Positions 52,158 to 63,461 are shown, numbered from the stretch's first letter. The stretch: 64,000 nucleotides of DNA from Vibrio sp. 05-20-BW147 (GCF_013369385.1 NZ_SZTO01000008.1:62001-126000), one strand, 5' to 3'. Made by a program: numbers and translations. Notes: a model not told the origin generated them from the sequence alone.

Positions 52158-53174
52158 TTAAGGGCGACCAACAAAACCAACCACTTCGTATACTTTCTTT
52201 AGCGTTTCCGCTGCGCGTGCAGATGCTTTGTCTGCCCCTTGGCGCATCACCTCATTCATGTAACCACGATCTTCACGAATACGGTGATATTCCGCTTGAA
52301 TCGGCGCGAGCATCGCCACCAATGCTTCACCGACATCCTTCTTGAATGGACCATACATTTCTACGCCTTGGTACTTGGCTTCAATCTCTTCAAAGCTCAT
52401 GCCCGTCGCCGCAGAGTACAGTCCCATCAGGTTGGAAATGCCCGCTTTATTGTCCCAATCATGGGCAATGCGTGGCGGCGTTTCGGTATCAGTTTGCGCT
52501 TTGTTGATCTTTTTGATGATCGATTTCGGGTCTTCAAGCAGAGTGATCACGTTCTTACGGTTATCATCCGATTTCGACATCTTTTTCGTCGCATCCTGTA
52601 GGCTCATAACGCGCGCGTTCACCGTTGGAATGTACGGCTCAGGAATGGTGAAAATTGGGTTTTCAGGTGAATAGATGTTGTTGAAACGTGTCGCGATATC
52701 GCGTGCCAACTCCAGGTGCTGCTTCTGATCGCTGCCCACTGGTACTTGATGTGCACCGTAAAGGAGGATGTCTGCCGCCATCAACACTGGGTAACCAAAC
52801 AAACCAACGTTAACATCGTTCGCGTAACGGGCTGATTTGTCTTTGAACTGAGTCATACGGCTCAATTCACCCATTTGGGTATAACAGTTAAGAAGCCAAC
52901 CAAGTTGAGCATGTTCTGGTACATGTGACTGAACAAATAGCGTGCTCTTCTTCGGATCAACACCAACTGCGAGACAAATGGCCAATGCGTCGAGGGTCGC
53001 TTCATGCAGTGCTTTCGGATCTTGACGAACCGTAATCGCATGAAGGTCTACCACACAATATTGGCAATCATAGTCGTCTTGCATCTGCTGCCATTGACGT
53101 AGAGCACCCAAGTAGTTACCGATACTTAGTTCACCTGACGGTTGAACACCACTTAATACAATGGGTTTGCTCAT
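52158..53174 (-). CDS. trpS: Tryptophanyl-tRNA synthetase
   Basis: TrpRS (338 aa) is a class I synthetase. The HIGH-like motif is in [16 protein letters not shown] and the KMSKS motif is in [12 protein letters not shown]. It charges tRNA-Trp. gph lies directly upstream, as in E. coli, but a gph terminator in the 134-bp gap suggests that trpS has its own promoter too. Confidence 0.97.
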   Translation of the reverse strand: MSKPIVLSGVQPSGELSIGNYLGALRQWQQMQDDYDCQYCVVDLHAITVRQDPKALHEATLDALAICLAVGVDPKKSTLFVQSHVPEHAQLGWLLNCYTQMGELSRMTQFKDKSARYANDVNVGLFGYPVLMAADILLYGAHQVPVGSDQKQHLELARDIATRFNNIYSPENPIFTIPEPYIPTVNARVMSLQDATKKMSKSDDNRKNVITLLEDPKSIIKKINKAQTDTETPPRIAHDWDNKAGISNLMGLYSAATGMSFEEIEAKYQGVEMYGPFKKDVGEALVAMLAPIQAEYHRIREDRGYMNEVMRQGADKASARAAETLKKVYEVVGFVGRP

Positions 53175-53210
53175 GAAATGATTCCTTTGACTTCTTAATC
53201 TAAATAAATG

Positions 53211-53239
53211 AAAAACCGTGCAGACTCAGCGCACGGTTT
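53211..53239 (-). terminator. gph terminator
   Basis: The stem AAACCGTGC/GCACGGTTT has a 9-base loop with T on the minus-strand exit side. It lies between gph and trpS. Confidence 0.75.
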
Positions 53240-53308
53240 CCTCAGTGTACTCATTGACGAGTATTTTTCTAGTGGTTTTCACCGTATGGAACGGAGACGA
53301 ATCGCACT

Positions 53309-53995
53309 TCAAGCAGAAACGAGCACCACATCAAGCAATTGCGCCAAGCTATCGGCAACGAAATCCGGCTCAGAGGCAGAAATAGGTTCGCCATGGTTGT
53401 AACCATAGGTCAAACCAAAAGAGGCACAACCAGCATTTTTTGCTGCCAGAATATCGTTCTTAGAGTCGCCCACCATCAACATCTCGGTTGGCTGAATCTG
53501 ATGTTTTTCCATGAGCCAATTGAGTGCGATTGGGTTGGGCTTCTTCTCTGGGAATGAATCACCACCAAGCACATCGACAAAGTAGTCAGCGATGCCGTGC
53601 TGCTGCAACACATCCGGAACAAACTTGCTGGGTTTGTTGGTCACCAACGCCAAGGTGAAGCCCGCTTGGTGCAGCGCTTTCAGCGTTTCTTTCACCGTTG
53701 GGTAGAGGTGGCTAAGCTTATGACCAGTTTGCTGATAGAAATCATCAAACAGCTCACGCGCCTGAGCTCTCAATTCATCACTCAACTCTGGGTTGATGGT
53801 TAAGCTTTGGCTCAAGGCACGACCAATCAGAATGTCTGCGCCATTACCGACGTAATCGCGAACTTGCAGCTCGGTTACTCCCGGAAAACCGACTGCACGT
53901 GTCGCTTGATCCGCCGCAACGGCTAAATCTGGCACGCTGTCTAGCAAGGTGCCATCAAGATCGAAGGCGATTAATTTTATCTCTTGTTGAGTCAT
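53309..53995 (-). CDS. gph: Phosphoglycolate phosphatase
   Basis: Gph (228 aa) is a HAD-family phosphatase that removes 2-phosphoglycolate formed during DNA repair. Motif I is FDLDGTLLDSVPDL, motif II is the LVTNKPS region, and motif IV is MVGDSKNDILAAKNAG. I use the ATG at 53995 (MTQQEIKL); a GTG five codons upstream lies in a 14-bp tandem repeat. In E. coli gph sits in dam-rpe-gph-trpS; here the gene upstream is rlmB, so the operon has been broken. Confidence 0.93.
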   Translation of the reverse strand: MTQQEIKLIAFDLDGTLLDSVPDLAVAADQATRAVGFPGVTELQVRDYVGNGADILIGRALSQSLTINPELSDELRAQARELFDDFYQQTGHKLSHLYPTVKETLKALHQAGFTLALVTNKPSKFVPDVLQQHGIADYFVDVLGGDSFPEKKPNPIALNWLMEKHQIQPTEMLMVGDSKNDILAAKNAGCASFGLTYGYNHGEPISASEPDFVADSLAQLLDVVLVSA

Positions 53996-53999
53996 CACT

Positions 54000-54027
54000 A
54001 CTTGGCTCACTAAACTTGGCTCACTAA
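54000..54027. repeat. 14-bp tandem duplication before gph
   Basis: ACTTGGCTCACTAA occurs twice in direct succession (54000-54013 and 54014-54027), between the rlmB terminator and the gph start. The unit is not a multiple of three and is absent from the coding frame. Confidence 0.85.
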
Positions 54028-54058
54028 AAACAAAGGATGGTCATTGCCATCCTTTGTT
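54026..54058 (-). terminator. rlmB terminator
   Basis: A perfect 12-bp stem (54029-54040 with 54047-54058) has a TCATTG loop, then T on the minus strand. It lies only about 34 bp before the gph ATG. Confidence 0.85.
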
Positions 54059-54088
54059 CAATTTCATCCGCTCACTATACCGAAGTGG

Positions 54089-54832
54089 TTATTGTGATGC
54101 CAGTCTCTGACGCACCGCTTCAAACAAACAGATGCCTGAGGCCACGGAAACATTGAGGCTAGAAACCGCCCCTGCCATTGGGATTTTGATCAAGTCATCG
54201 CAGGTTTCACGGGTTAAACGGCGCATGCCATCCCCTTCAGCGCCCATCACTATGGCCAATGAGCCCGTCAGCTTCGCTTGATAGATATCGTGCGTTGCTT
54301 CACCCGCCGTACCCACAATCCAAATACCTTGCTCTTGCAGATGACGCATGGTGCGCGCCAAGTTGGTCACGCGCACCAAAGGCACCGTTTCGGCCGCGCC
54401 ACACGCCACTTTACTGACGGTCGCTGTCATCGGTGCTGACTTGTCTTTCGGTACAATGACCGCCGCCACACCCGCAGCATCGGCATTACGCAAACATGCG
54501 CCAAGGTTGTGTGGGTCGGTCACCCCATCCAGAATCAACAACAGTGGCGAAGCATGCTTGGCCAAAATGTCATCCAGATCGTTCTCATTCAGCTGCTTGG
54601 CCGGTTTTACCCGTGCGATGATGCCCTGATGGTTTGCGCCGTGCGCTTTGTCATCCAAGGTTTTGCGTGTCATCTGTTGTAGTGACACGCCCACCATTTG
54701 CAGCTCATTGAGGATCGGCATCAGTCTGTCATCCTGACGCCCTTTTAGCACATAGGCTTCAATAAAACGCTCTGGCTCTTTGTCCAGAACGGCTCTTACA
54801 GCATGGATGCCGTAAATAAATTCATTACTCAT
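54089..54832 (-). CDS. rlmB: 23S rRNA (guanosine-2251-2'-O)-methyltransferase RlmB
   Basis: RlmB (247 aa) is a SpoU-type knot methyltransferase acting on the 23S peptidyl-transferase loop. Motif 1 is [20 protein letters not shown], motif 2 is [13 protein letters not shown], and motif 3 is [17 protein letters not shown]. It follows rnr by 37 bp, as in E. coli. Confidence 0.97.
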
Positions 54833-54869
54833 GAGTTAACCTGTTTACTCGTAGAAGATACCGGACCGA

Positions 54870-57323
54870 TTACTCCGCCGCGTTTTTACTGCGCTTGGCT
54901 TTCTTCGGTTTACTGTGTGGTTTTTTCTTCTGCGCTTTTTTCACTTTCTTTTTCTTGTCGTCTTTTTCTTCCGGACGCTTGGTCGGTTCGACGACAGGTT
55001 CGTGACGCATTGGCGCTTTCGATGCTCGAGCGACACCTTTTTTCTTCGCTTTGGCTTTCTCTTTCGCTTCCGCGACGCGCTTCTTCGCGGTTTTGCCTTC
55101 GCCGCGTAGCTTACGGCTTGTTCCCACCAATTCAAAGTCAATTTGCTTATCATTTAAGTTCACCGCTAGCACTTTCACTTTGACGGCGTCGCCTAAACGG
55201 TAAATGTGACCAAAGCTTTCACCGATAAGTCGTTGACCAATCGGATCAAATTGATAGTAGTCATTGGCCAGCGTCGAAATGTGCACCAAACCATCGATGT
55301 GCAATTCCGTTAGACGAACAAAGAAACCAAAACTGGTGACATTGGCAATCACCCCATCAAGTTCGTCACCCACATGATCTTGCATGTATTCACATTTGAG
55401 CCAATCAGCCACATCACGTGTGGCGTCATCGGCGCGACGTTCGGTCATTGAACACTGCTCGCCATAGAAATCCATGTCATCAAATGAATAGTGGAAGCCC
55501 CCCGTTGGGGTCCAGCGATCTTGATTTTGGCCTTTCTCTTTAGCGATCAGATATTTGATCGCACGATGCAACAACAGATCCGGATAACGACGAATCGGCG
55601 AGGTGAAATGCGCGTAGCGCTGCAAAGCCAAACCAAAGTGGCCGGCATTATCTGCGTTGTACACCGCTTGCTTCATTGAGCGCAGCAACATGGTCTGGAT
55701 CAGCTCTTTATCGGCACGTTCGCCAATTTGCTTCACCAAATCCGCATAATCTGTCGGTGATGGCTCCAAGCCCCCTTTCAGATCTAAGCCTAACTCGCCC
55801 AAGAAATCGCGGAAGCCTTGCAGACGAAGTTCTCCTGGCGATTCGTGAATACGATAGAGCGCAGGCTCTTTGGCTTTTTCCACCAGCGAGGCAGACGCAA
55901 TGTTGGCCATGATCATACATTCTTCGATGATCTTGTGTGCATCATTACGAATCACAGGTTCAATACGGTCGATCTTACGTTCGGCGTTAAAGATGAACTT
56001 GGTTTCCACGGTTTCAAATTCAATTGCCCCGCGCTGATCACGCGCTTCTTTGAGCACCTTGTACATCGCATGCAACTCTTCAAGATGCGGTACCAGTGGT
56101 GCGTAACGCTCACGCAGCTCTTCATCCCCTTCAAGGATTTGGCTGACTTTGGTGTAAGTCAAGCGGGCGTGGGAATTCATCACCGCTTCATAGTGCTTGT
56201 AACCTGACAGCTTACCGCTATCTGAAATGGTCATTTCGCACACCATACACAAGCGATCCACTTGAGGATTCAACGAACAGAGGCCATTGGACAGTACTTC
56301 TGGCAACATAGGAACGACTTGTGATGGGAAATAAACCGAGTTACCGCGGTTGATCGCTTCTTTGTCGAGCGCCGAGTCAGGGCGAACGTAGTAGCTCACA
56401 TCCGCAATCGCCACCCATAAGCGCCAGCCGCCGCTTTTTTTCTTCTCACAGTAAACCGCGTCATCAAAGTCACGAGCGTCCTCACCATCGATGGTGACCA
56501 ACGGCAGTTGCCGTAAGTCCACGCGACCAACCTTCGCTTCTTCAGGCACTTCTTCGCCTAAGTTCGCGATCTGCTTATCGACTTCTTCCGGCCACTCATG
56601 AGGGATTTGGTGCGTACGAATAGCAATTTGCGTTTCCATGCCCGGCGCCATGTTTTCGCCCAACACTTCCACCACTTTACCCATCATGCTGCGTGAGCGA
56701 GCACCACGGTCAGTGATTTCAATCACCACCACGTTGCCCATACGAGCGCCCGCTTTGTGTTCATTTGGGATCAGGATATCGTGGCTGATGCGTGAGTCGT
56801 CGGCCACCACATAGGAATAGCCGTATTCAAGGAAAAAACGCCCAACGATTTGTGCTTTGCGCTCTTCCAACACTCGCACTAAACGCCCTTCCCTGCGGCC
56901 GCGCTTGCTGTTGTCCGTCGGTTGCACCAAAACGAAATCGCCATGAATCAAGGTCTTCATCTGATGATGAGGCAGCAGAATGTCATCGTCTTTGTTCACG
57001 CTGCGTTCTGGTCTTACCCAACCGTGGCCGTCTTTGTGACCAATCACGTACCCTTTAATCATTTCCAATTTTTCAGGTAAGGCATAGCATTGACGACGAG
57101 TAAAGACGAGCTGCCCATCGCGCTCCATTGCACGCAAACGGCGTCTTAGCCCTTCATATTGATCTTCGTCTTTTAACTGCAGTGCTTCGAACAAATCATT
57201 GCGATTCATCGGTACGCCAGCTTGTTCGAGAAACTCTAAAATAAACTCACGACTTGGAATGGGATTTTCGTAATTTTCTGATTCACGATCGGCAAAAGGA
57301 TCGTTTTGAATAACGTCTGACAT
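54870..57323 (-). CDS. rnr: Ribonuclease R
   Basis: RNase R (817 aa) is a 3'-5' exonuclease able to degrade structured RNA. An N-terminal winged helix and cold-shock domains are followed by the RNB catalytic domain with aspartates in [16 protein letters not shown] near residue 275. An S1 domain near residue 640-725 and a lysine-rich basic tail typical of RNase R come last. The ATG at 57323 has TAGGCG upstream; a GTG two codons earlier is an alternative. Confidence 0.97.
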   Translation of the reverse strand: MSDVIQNDPFADRESENYENPIPSREFILEFLEQAGVPMNRNDLFEALQLKDEDQYEGLRRRLRAMERDGQLVFTRRQCYALPEKLEMIKGYVIGHKDGHGWVRPERSVNKDDDILLPHHQMKTLIHGDFVLVQPTDNSKRGRREGRLVRVLEERKAQIVGRFFLEYGYSYVVADDSRISHDILIPNEHKAGARMGNVVVIEITDRGARSRSMMGKVVEVLGENMAPGMETQIAIRTHQIPHEWPEEVDKQIANLGEEVPEEAKVGRVDLRQLPLVTIDGEDARDFDDAVYCEKKKSGGWRLWVAIADVSYYVRPDSALDKEAINRGNSVYFPSQVVPMLPEVLSNGLCSLNPQVDRLCMVCEMTISDSGKLSGYKHYEAVMNSHARLTYTKVSQILEGDEELRERYAPLVPHLEELHAMYKVLKEARDQRGAIEFETVETKFIFNAERKIDRIEPVIRNDAHKIIEECMIMANIASASLVEKAKEPALYRIHESPGELRLQGFRDFLGELGLDLKGGLEPSPTDYADLVKQIGERADKELIQTMLLRSMKQAVYNADNAGHFGLALQRYAHFTSPIRRYPDLLLHRAIKYLIAKEKGQNQDRWTPTGGFHYSFDDMDFYGEQCSMTERRADDATRDVADWLKCEYMQDHVGDELDGVIANVTSFGFFVRLTELHIDGLVHISTLANDYYQFDPIGQRLIGESFGHIYRLGDAVKVKVLAVNLNDKQIDFELVGTSRKLRGEGKTAKKRVAEAKEKAKAKKKGVARASKAPMRHEPVVEPTKRPEEKDDKKKKVKKAQKKKPHSKPKKAKRSKNAAE

Positions 57324-57495
57324 AGGCACGCCTATTTAGCAAGGAAGGTATGGTTGTAGTATATCTGACTCTGCTCATAAGCTACAGCCACGCGTCGCAG
57401 TTTCAGCAAATTAACACTTATTTTTCATAGTTTTTCATCATTCTTCTGATTCGTTTACATCTCCGTGCCAAGATCACAGAAGTATGCAAACTGGT

Positions 57496-57511
57496 GGGCA
57501 AACGTTTGCAA
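57496..57511. promoter_or_regulatory. PurR-like operator before the exported amidohydrolase gene
   Basis: GCAAACGTTTGC (57498-57509) is a perfect 12-bp palindrome equal to the core of the PurR operator in enteric bacteria. It overlaps the -35 box TTGCAA of the predicted promoter, the place expected for repression. Assignment is by motif only. Confidence 0.6.
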
Positions 57512-57533
57512 TTCATCATGAATCTCTTACTAT
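57506..57533 (+). promoter_or_regulatory. Probable promoter of the amidohydrolase gene
   Basis: TTGCAA and TACTAT are 16 bases apart, giving a start near 57540 and a leader of about 34 bases. The PurR-like palindrome covers the -35 box. Confidence 0.5.
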
Positions 57534-57573
57534 CGCGGCAAACTATACCGACACCTGTTCCAAGGAAAATAGA

Positions 57574-58980
57574 ATGCTGAAACGTAACGTAATTGCTGCT
57601 GCCATTGCAGGCATGAGCCTGTTTTCATCCATGAGTTATGCCGCACAACCCGCGGATCTCATGATCACCGACGCCATGATCCTCACCATGAACCAAGACA
57701 AAGTGGTGTATCAAAACGGCACTGTAGTGGTAAAAGAGAACAAAATCATCGCGGTGGGTGATGCGGATGTGGCAAAGCAGTATCAAGCGAAACAAGTGCT
57801 TGATGTCGATGGTGACATTGTGATGCCGGGTTTAATCAACACGCACACGCATGTGTCGATGACGGTATTTCGCTCATTAGGTGACGATGTTCCTGACCGC
57901 CTACATCGCTACATTTTCCCATTGGAAGCCAAACTGGTGTCACGCGATATGGTGCGTATCGGCGCAAACTTGGGCAACGTTGAAATGCTCAAAGGTGGCG
58001 TAACGACCTACGCAGACATGTATTACTTCGAAGATGAAGTGGCGAAAACGGTCGACCAAATTGGTATGCGCGCCGTGCTTGGCCAGAGTGTGATTCAGTT
58101 TCCTGTCGCCGATGCCAAAAACGCCGACGAAGGCATTCAATACGCCCTGAACTTTATCGACCAATACCAAGATCACCCAAGAATTACCCCAGCGTTTGCA
58201 CCGCATGCGCCCTACACCAACACCACAGAAACGCTACAGAAAATCGCCAAACTCTCGCTAGAAAAAAACGTGCCTGTTTTGATTCACTTAGCCGAATCCA
58301 CCCGTGAACAAGAAAAGATTGCTGAACGCGCAAATGGTTTATCGCCGGTGCAGTACATGCATCAAATCGGCGCATTGAATGCCAACCTCGTCGGCGCTCA
58401 CATGATTTTGGTCGACGACAAAGACATTGAGTTAGTGAAGCAGGCCGATATGGGCGTGGCTCATAACATGAGTGCCAACATTAAGTCCGCCAAAGGCGTC
58501 GCCCCAGCCCTCAAGATGTACGACGAAAACGTGCGTATTGGTTTGGGTACCGATGGTCCAATGTCGGGCAACACGCTGAGCACCATTGATGAATTCAACC
58601 AAGTGGCGAAAGTACACAAACTGGTCAATCACGATCGTGCGGCCATGCCACCACTCAAAGTGATCGATATGGCGACCATGGGCGCTGCAAAAGCACTGCA
58701 TATGGAAGATAAAATCGGTTCTCTTGAAGTCGGCAAACTGGCGGACATCATCGTTATCGATACCAAAGCGCCAAATATGGTCCCCGTTTACAACCCATAC
58801 TCTGCTTTGGTTTACTCAGCCAACAGCGGCAATGTGCGCCATGCCATTGTTGATGGCAAGCTGATCATGCAAGAGCGCCAAATCAACACGGTGAATGAGG
58901 AGCAAATTCGCCAAGAAGCACAGGCCTTTACTGACATCGTCCGTAAAACCGTGCTCGACTCGGGCGAAGAGATTCGCTAA
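57574..58980 (+). CDS. Exported amidohydrolase family protein (nucleoside-deaminase-like)
   Basis: A 468-aa metal-dependent hydrolase with a signal peptide (MLKRNVIAAAIAGMSLFSSM, cleavage after SYA near residue 23), so it should act in the periplasm. The barrel has the metal motif NTHTHVSM (H91, H93), HAPYTNT, HLAEST and the metal Asp in GLGTDGPMSG. Overall it resembles the MtaD/SsnA group of deaminases for S-adenosylhomocysteine, methylthioadenosine or guanine derivatives. Those relatives are cytoplasmic; an exported form is unusual. A PurR-like operator over its promoter supports a purine substrate. The ATG at 57574 has CAAGGA upstream. Confidence 0.85.
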   Translation: MLKRNVIAAAIAGMSLFSSMSYAAQPADLMITDAMILTMNQDKVVYQNGTVVVKENKIIAVGDADVAKQYQAKQVLDVDGDIVMPGLINTHTHVSMTVFRSLGDDVPDRLHRYIFPLEAKLVSRDMVRIGANLGNVEMLKGGVTTYADMYYFEDEVAKTVDQIGMRAVLGQSVIQFPVADAKNADEGIQYALNFIDQYQDHPRITPAFAPHAPYTNTTETLQKIAKLSLEKNVPVLIHLAESTREQEKIAERANGLSPVQYMHQIGALNANLVGAHMILVDDKDIELVKQADMGVAHNMSANIKSAKGVAPALKMYDENVRIGLGTDGPMSGNTLSTIDEFNQVAKVHKLVNHDRAAMPPLKVIDMATMGAAKALHMEDKIGSLEVGKLADIIVIDTKAPNMVPVYNPYSALVYSANSGNVRHAIVDGKLIMQERQINTVNEEQIRQEAQAFTDIVRKTVLDSGEEIR

Positions 58981-59043
58981 CTCCGCGACGTTCTGCAGCA
59001 ACAGTGTGCTCTATCTTTGGATAGGGCATACTGGCAACGCCAG

Positions 59044-59469
59044 TTAGGCTTTTTGCAGCAAGATCAGGAGCTCTGCGTTGTCATCCAACAGCTCAGCGAT
59101 CGAGCAGTCATCCAACTCCGCCAAAAAGGCCAGCTTCGCACGATATAAGCGCTCCTTCAAACGGCATGCGGGCGTAATATGGCAAAACTCCACCGAGCAA
59201 TTGACAAGATCCAATGGCTCCAAATCTCGCACAACTTCGCCAACTAAAATCGTCTTCGCCGGGCGATTCAAGCGAATCCCACCATTTTTTCCTCTTACGG
59301 TTTGAATGTAGTTTAACTGCCCCAAACGGTTGATCACCTTGACCATATGGTTGCGTGAAACACCAAATAGCTCAGTCACATCGGTGATATTGGTCTGTTC
59401 ATTATCCGGCAACGACGCGAGATAAATCAGGGTGCGCAAGGCGTAATCAGTAAAGCTCGTCAGTTGCAT
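59044..59469 (-). CDS. nsrR: Nitric oxide-sensing repressor NsrR
   Basis: NsrR (141 aa) is an Rrf2-family repressor. The N-terminal winged helix starts [18 protein letters not shown]. The iron-sulfur ligands C91, C96 and C102 match E. coli NsrR positions exactly. NO destroys the cluster and releases DNA. It is divergent from hmp, and two NsrR-type boxes lie between them. Confidence 0.96.
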   Translation of the reverse strand: MQLTSFTDYALRTLIYLASLPDNEQTNITDVTELFGVSRNHMVKVINRLGQLNYIQTVRGKNGGIRLNRPAKTILVGEVVRDLEPLDLVNCSVEFCHITPACRLKERLYRAKLAFLAELDDCSIAELLDDNAELLILLQKA

Positions 59470-59516
59470 GGTGGGCTCCTCTCTGGTGAAGAAAGTCTAA
59501 AACTTTTCTTGATTGA

Positions 59517-59539
59517 AAGATACATTTGAGATACAACTT
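59517..59539. promoter_or_regulatory. NsrR operator 1 over the hmp promoter
   Basis: AAGATACATTTGAGATACAACTT-type sequence (23 bp, partly matching the AAGATGCATTT inverted-repeat consensus) covers a likely hmp promoter, TTGATT at 59509-59514 and TACAAC at 59532-59537. Binding would block hmp and could also affect nsrR. Confidence 0.75.
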
Positions 59540-59541
59540 TA

Positions 59542-59564
59542 AACATGCATTACAGATGCAACTT
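59542..59564. promoter_or_regulatory. NsrR operator 2 upstream of hmp
   Basis: The second 23-bp box starts AACATGCATTACAG and ends ATGCAACTT, closer to the consensus than operator 1. It begins 25 bases after operator 1 and lies just downstream of the likely hmp start point. Confidence 0.75.
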
Positions 59565-59599
59565 AAAATTAAACAAATAATCCTAATAGGAAGCCCGCT

Positions 59600-60784
59600 A
59601 TGCTCAGCGAAAACACCATTAACATTGTAAAATCGACCGCCCCCCTGTTGGCCGAAACAGGACCAAAACTGACCGCCCATTTCTACCAACGTATGTTTGA
59701 GCACAACCCTGAACTCAAAGATATCTTTAACATGAGCAACCAACGCAATGGTGACCAACGAGAAGCGTTGTTCAACGCCATCTGCGCCTACGCCAGCAAC
59801 ATTGACAATCTGCCTGCACTCTTAGGCGCGGTGGAAAAAATCGCTCACAAGCACTCCAGCTTTTTGATCACTGCCGATCAATATCAAATTGTCGGCAGTC
59901 ACTTGCTGGCAACCATCGATGAACTTTTCTCTCCGGGGCAAGCCGTGCTCGATGCCTGGGCTGAAGCTTATGGTGTGCTGGCGAATGTCTTCATTCAGCG
60001 AGAAGAGCAAATTTATCAAGACAACCAATCACAAACTGGCGGCTGGCGTGGCTTGCGAGAGTTTGAACTGGTCGAAAAACAGTACGAGAGTACACACATC
60101 TGTAGCTTTGTCTTCAAGCCCGTCGATGGTGGCGCTGTCGTTAGCTTCAAACCAGGACAATATTTAGGGATTTACATCAACGATGAGCAGTTTGAAAATC
60201 AAGAAATTCGCCAATACAGCTTGTCATCCTCTGTACGTCCTGATTGCTATCGCATTTCAGTGAAACGTGAAGAAGGCGGCCGAGTCTCTAACTATCTGCA
60301 CGATCATCTCGACGTTGGCAGCAAAGTCAAACTCGCGGCGCCTGCCGGTGACTTTTTCCTTGATGCCGCGCCAACGGCACCAGTCGTGCTTATCTCTGCG
60401 GGTGTCGGCCTCACGCCAACACTTTCTATGCTTGAAAGCCTAACCGAGCATCAAGCGCCGGTGACTTGGATTCATGCAACTGAAAATGGCCAACAACACG
60501 CATTTAAACAACACGTCAAACAATTGGTTGAAACGCATCCGCATTTCAATTCGTTAGTTTGGTACAACCAACCAAACTCAGACGATAAAATCGGTGACGA
60601 TTTCCAGTTCAGTGGATGGGTGAACCTGCATGAGATTGAAACCGTCCTCAAACAGGCAGATGTACAAGTGTACTTCTGCGGCCCTGTTGGCTTTATGCAG
60701 TTTATCGCCAAACAATTGCTTGAGATGGGAGTGCCTGAACAACAGTTCCATTACGAATGTTTTGGCCCACACAAAGTGGTTTAG
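59600..60784 (+). CDS. hmp: Flavohemoprotein Hmp, nitric oxide dioxygenase
   Basis: Hmp (394 aa) converts NO to nitrate. The N-terminal globin domain has the distal Tyr in HFYQRMF (near residue 29) and the proximal His in [10 protein letters not shown] (near residue 85). The FAD domain has RQYSLSS, and the NAD domain has [14 protein letters not shown] and YFCGPVGFM. It is controlled by two NsrR boxes upstream and is followed by a terminator. Confidence 0.97.
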   Translation: MLSENTINIVKSTAPLLAETGPKLTAHFYQRMFEHNPELKDIFNMSNQRNGDQREALFNAICAYASNIDNLPALLGAVEKIAHKHSSFLITADQYQIVGSHLLATIDELFSPGQAVLDAWAEAYGVLANVFIQREEQIYQDNQSQTGGWRGLREFELVEKQYESTHICSFVFKPVDGGAVVSFKPGQYLGIYINDEQFENQEIRQYSLSSSVRPDCYRISVKREEGGRVSNYLHDHLDVGSKVKLAAPAGDFFLDAAPTAPVVLISAGVGLTPTLSMLESLTEHQAPVTWIHATENGQQHAFKQHVKQLVETHPHFNSLVWYNQPNSDDKIGDDFQFSGWVNLHEIETVLKQADVQVYFCGPVGFMQFIAKQLLEMGVPEQQFHYECFGPHKVV

Positions 60785-60846
60785 CATTAAAGTAGTTTAG
60801 TATTAGAGTGCGACAAGGTTCGTTGAACTCAACCACACAAGACACA

Positions 60847-60873
60847 AAAGCCCACCGAGTTGGTGGGCTTTGG
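60847..60873 (+). terminator. hmp terminator
   Basis: A perfect 10-bp stem (AAAGCCCACC with GGTGGGCTTT) has the loop GAGTT. The T tract is short. It lies between convergent hmp and motX. Confidence 0.75.
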
Positions 60874-60904
60874 CATTCAAAGAGAGAAGAGTGATGACAA
60901 GGTA

Positions 60905-61540
60905 TTACCAGAACGTATCTCGCCTTTTCGCTCGGGCGATAATATTCTCTGGCATGCGCTGCTCTAAACCTTGGCGCAGCATTGAAATTCGTTGGTGCTG
61001 ACGTTGGTCAGCAGTGACTGAGTTGTAGAGCCAGCGATAGGCATCTTCGTAATCTAAAGGGCTGCCATAATCACGCAGCAGCAGTTCAGCAAGATGGATA
61101 CGCGCATTGAGGTTACCCATGGCCGCCGCTTCACGAAGGTAGGGAATCGCTCTTTCTTTGTCTTGCTGCACTAAGGTACCACGTGAATAGTAGCGCCCCA
61201 GTTGCTCTAACGCTGCCGGTAGCCCTTGGTGGGCTGCGTTTTCCATGTAGTACAAGCCAAGCTCAACATCTTGGTCCACACACACACCCCACGCCAACAT
61301 ATCACCATAAAGGAACTCGTACGCAGGTAGGTTAATTCTCGTTGCCCGCGCCACGATATCTTCCACCAGCTGGCAGTTATCGCCGCGCACACGCTCAAGA
61401 TGCCTATTTTGCTCAATCAGCTTAATAAGCTCTGCTTCGCTATAAATCGGTACAGGTGCTCCCACCTCGGCGACATTCGCTTTCGCAAATGGGGCACTCA
61501 ACACCAACAGCAGCGAAGCAGCTACTGTTCGTAATTTCAT
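60905..61540 (-). CDS. motX: Sodium-driven polar flagellar motor protein MotX
   Basis: MotX (211 aa) forms the T ring with MotY around the basal body and is needed to assemble the PomA/PomB sodium stator. It has a signal peptide ending near AKA and Sel1-type helical repeats (GLYYMENAAHQGLPAALEQLG and AIPYLREAAAMGNLNARIH). A perfect sigma-28 promoter lies about 70 bp upstream. The ATG at 61540 (MKLRTVAASLL) is used; the ATG two codons earlier is an alternative. Confidence 0.93.
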   Translation of the reverse strand: MKLRTVAASLLLVLSAPFAKANVAEVGAPVPIYSEAELIKLIEQNRHLERVRGDNCQLVEDIVARATRINLPAYEFLYGDMLAWGVCVDQDVELGLYYMENAAHQGLPAALEQLGRYYSRGTLVQQDKERAIPYLREAAAMGNLNARIHLAELLLRDYGSPLDYEDAYRWLYNSVTADQRQHQRISMLRQGLEQRMPENIIARAKRRDTFW

Positions 61541-61605
61541 ATTCATCACTCTTTAATGTCTATCCTCAGCCAACGCGTCTCGTTGAAATCACAGGCTTGA
61601 TAACA

Positions 61606-61632
61606 TTATCGGCAAAAGACCACTTAGCTTTA
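61606..61632 (-). promoter_or_regulatory. Sigma-28 (FliA) promoter of motX
   Basis: On the minus strand TAAA, 15 bases, then GCCGATAA is an exact match to the flagellar sigma-28 consensus. It lies about 66 bp before the motX ATG. In Vibrio, motX is known as a late, sigma-28-dependent flagellar gene. Confidence 0.9.
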
Positions 61633-61728
61633 GACAAAAATTGCCGCTTATCGGCAATAGCTTGCCACAGCTAGTATAGTTTTTCACCAGCTTGAGTGCC
61701 GTGGAAAATGACTCCCACTAGAGAATAC

Positions 61729-61753
61729 AAAAAACCGGCCAAGAGGCCGGTTT
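61729..61753 (-). terminator. purA terminator
   Basis: The stem AAACCGGCC/GGCCGGTTT (61732-61740 with 61745-61753) has an AAGA loop, then T on the minus strand, right after the purA stop. Confidence 0.88.
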
Positions 61754-61774
61754 CGTTGTCATCTGAGTTCGCGA

Positions 61775-63112
<1,338 letters not shown>

Positions 63113-63264
63113 TTAAAAAAGGATTCTAGCACCGAATTACGCATCTTGCAGTCATTTTTTGTGCACAGCGATCCCTACCGTTTAGTCATTCCTCAACACG
63201 GCCACTTTTGCCACCATCATATCACTGATAATATTTCACTTTATTTTCACTGCGGATTTATGCA

Positions 63265-63450
63265 ATGTCGAACTCACTGTGGCTGGCGCTTGGGCTGGTA
63301 CTGATTGTGGAAGGATTGGGGCCATTGCTGGCTCCGAGAGGGTGGCGAAATATGGTGGCACAGTTAAGTGAGCAACCCGATAATCAGTTACGCCGCATTG
63401 GAGGCTGCCTTGTCGTGGCTGGCGCTGTGATTACTTATATGATGAGCTAA
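63265..63450 (+). CDS. DUF2065 family small membrane protein (YjeT-like)
   Basis: A 61-aa protein with two hydrophobic segments (LWLALGLVLIVEGLGPLL and IGGCLVVAGAVITYMM), matching the DUF2065/YjeT family. In E. coli yjeT follows hflC and precedes purA in one direction. Here it is alone and divergent from purA, with no hfl genes beside it. Function is unknown. Confidence 0.85.
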   Translation: MSNSLWLALGLVLIVEGLGPLLAPRGWRNMVAQLSEQPDNQLRRIGGCLVVAGAVITYMMS

Positions 63451-63461
63451 GCGTCAACAGC

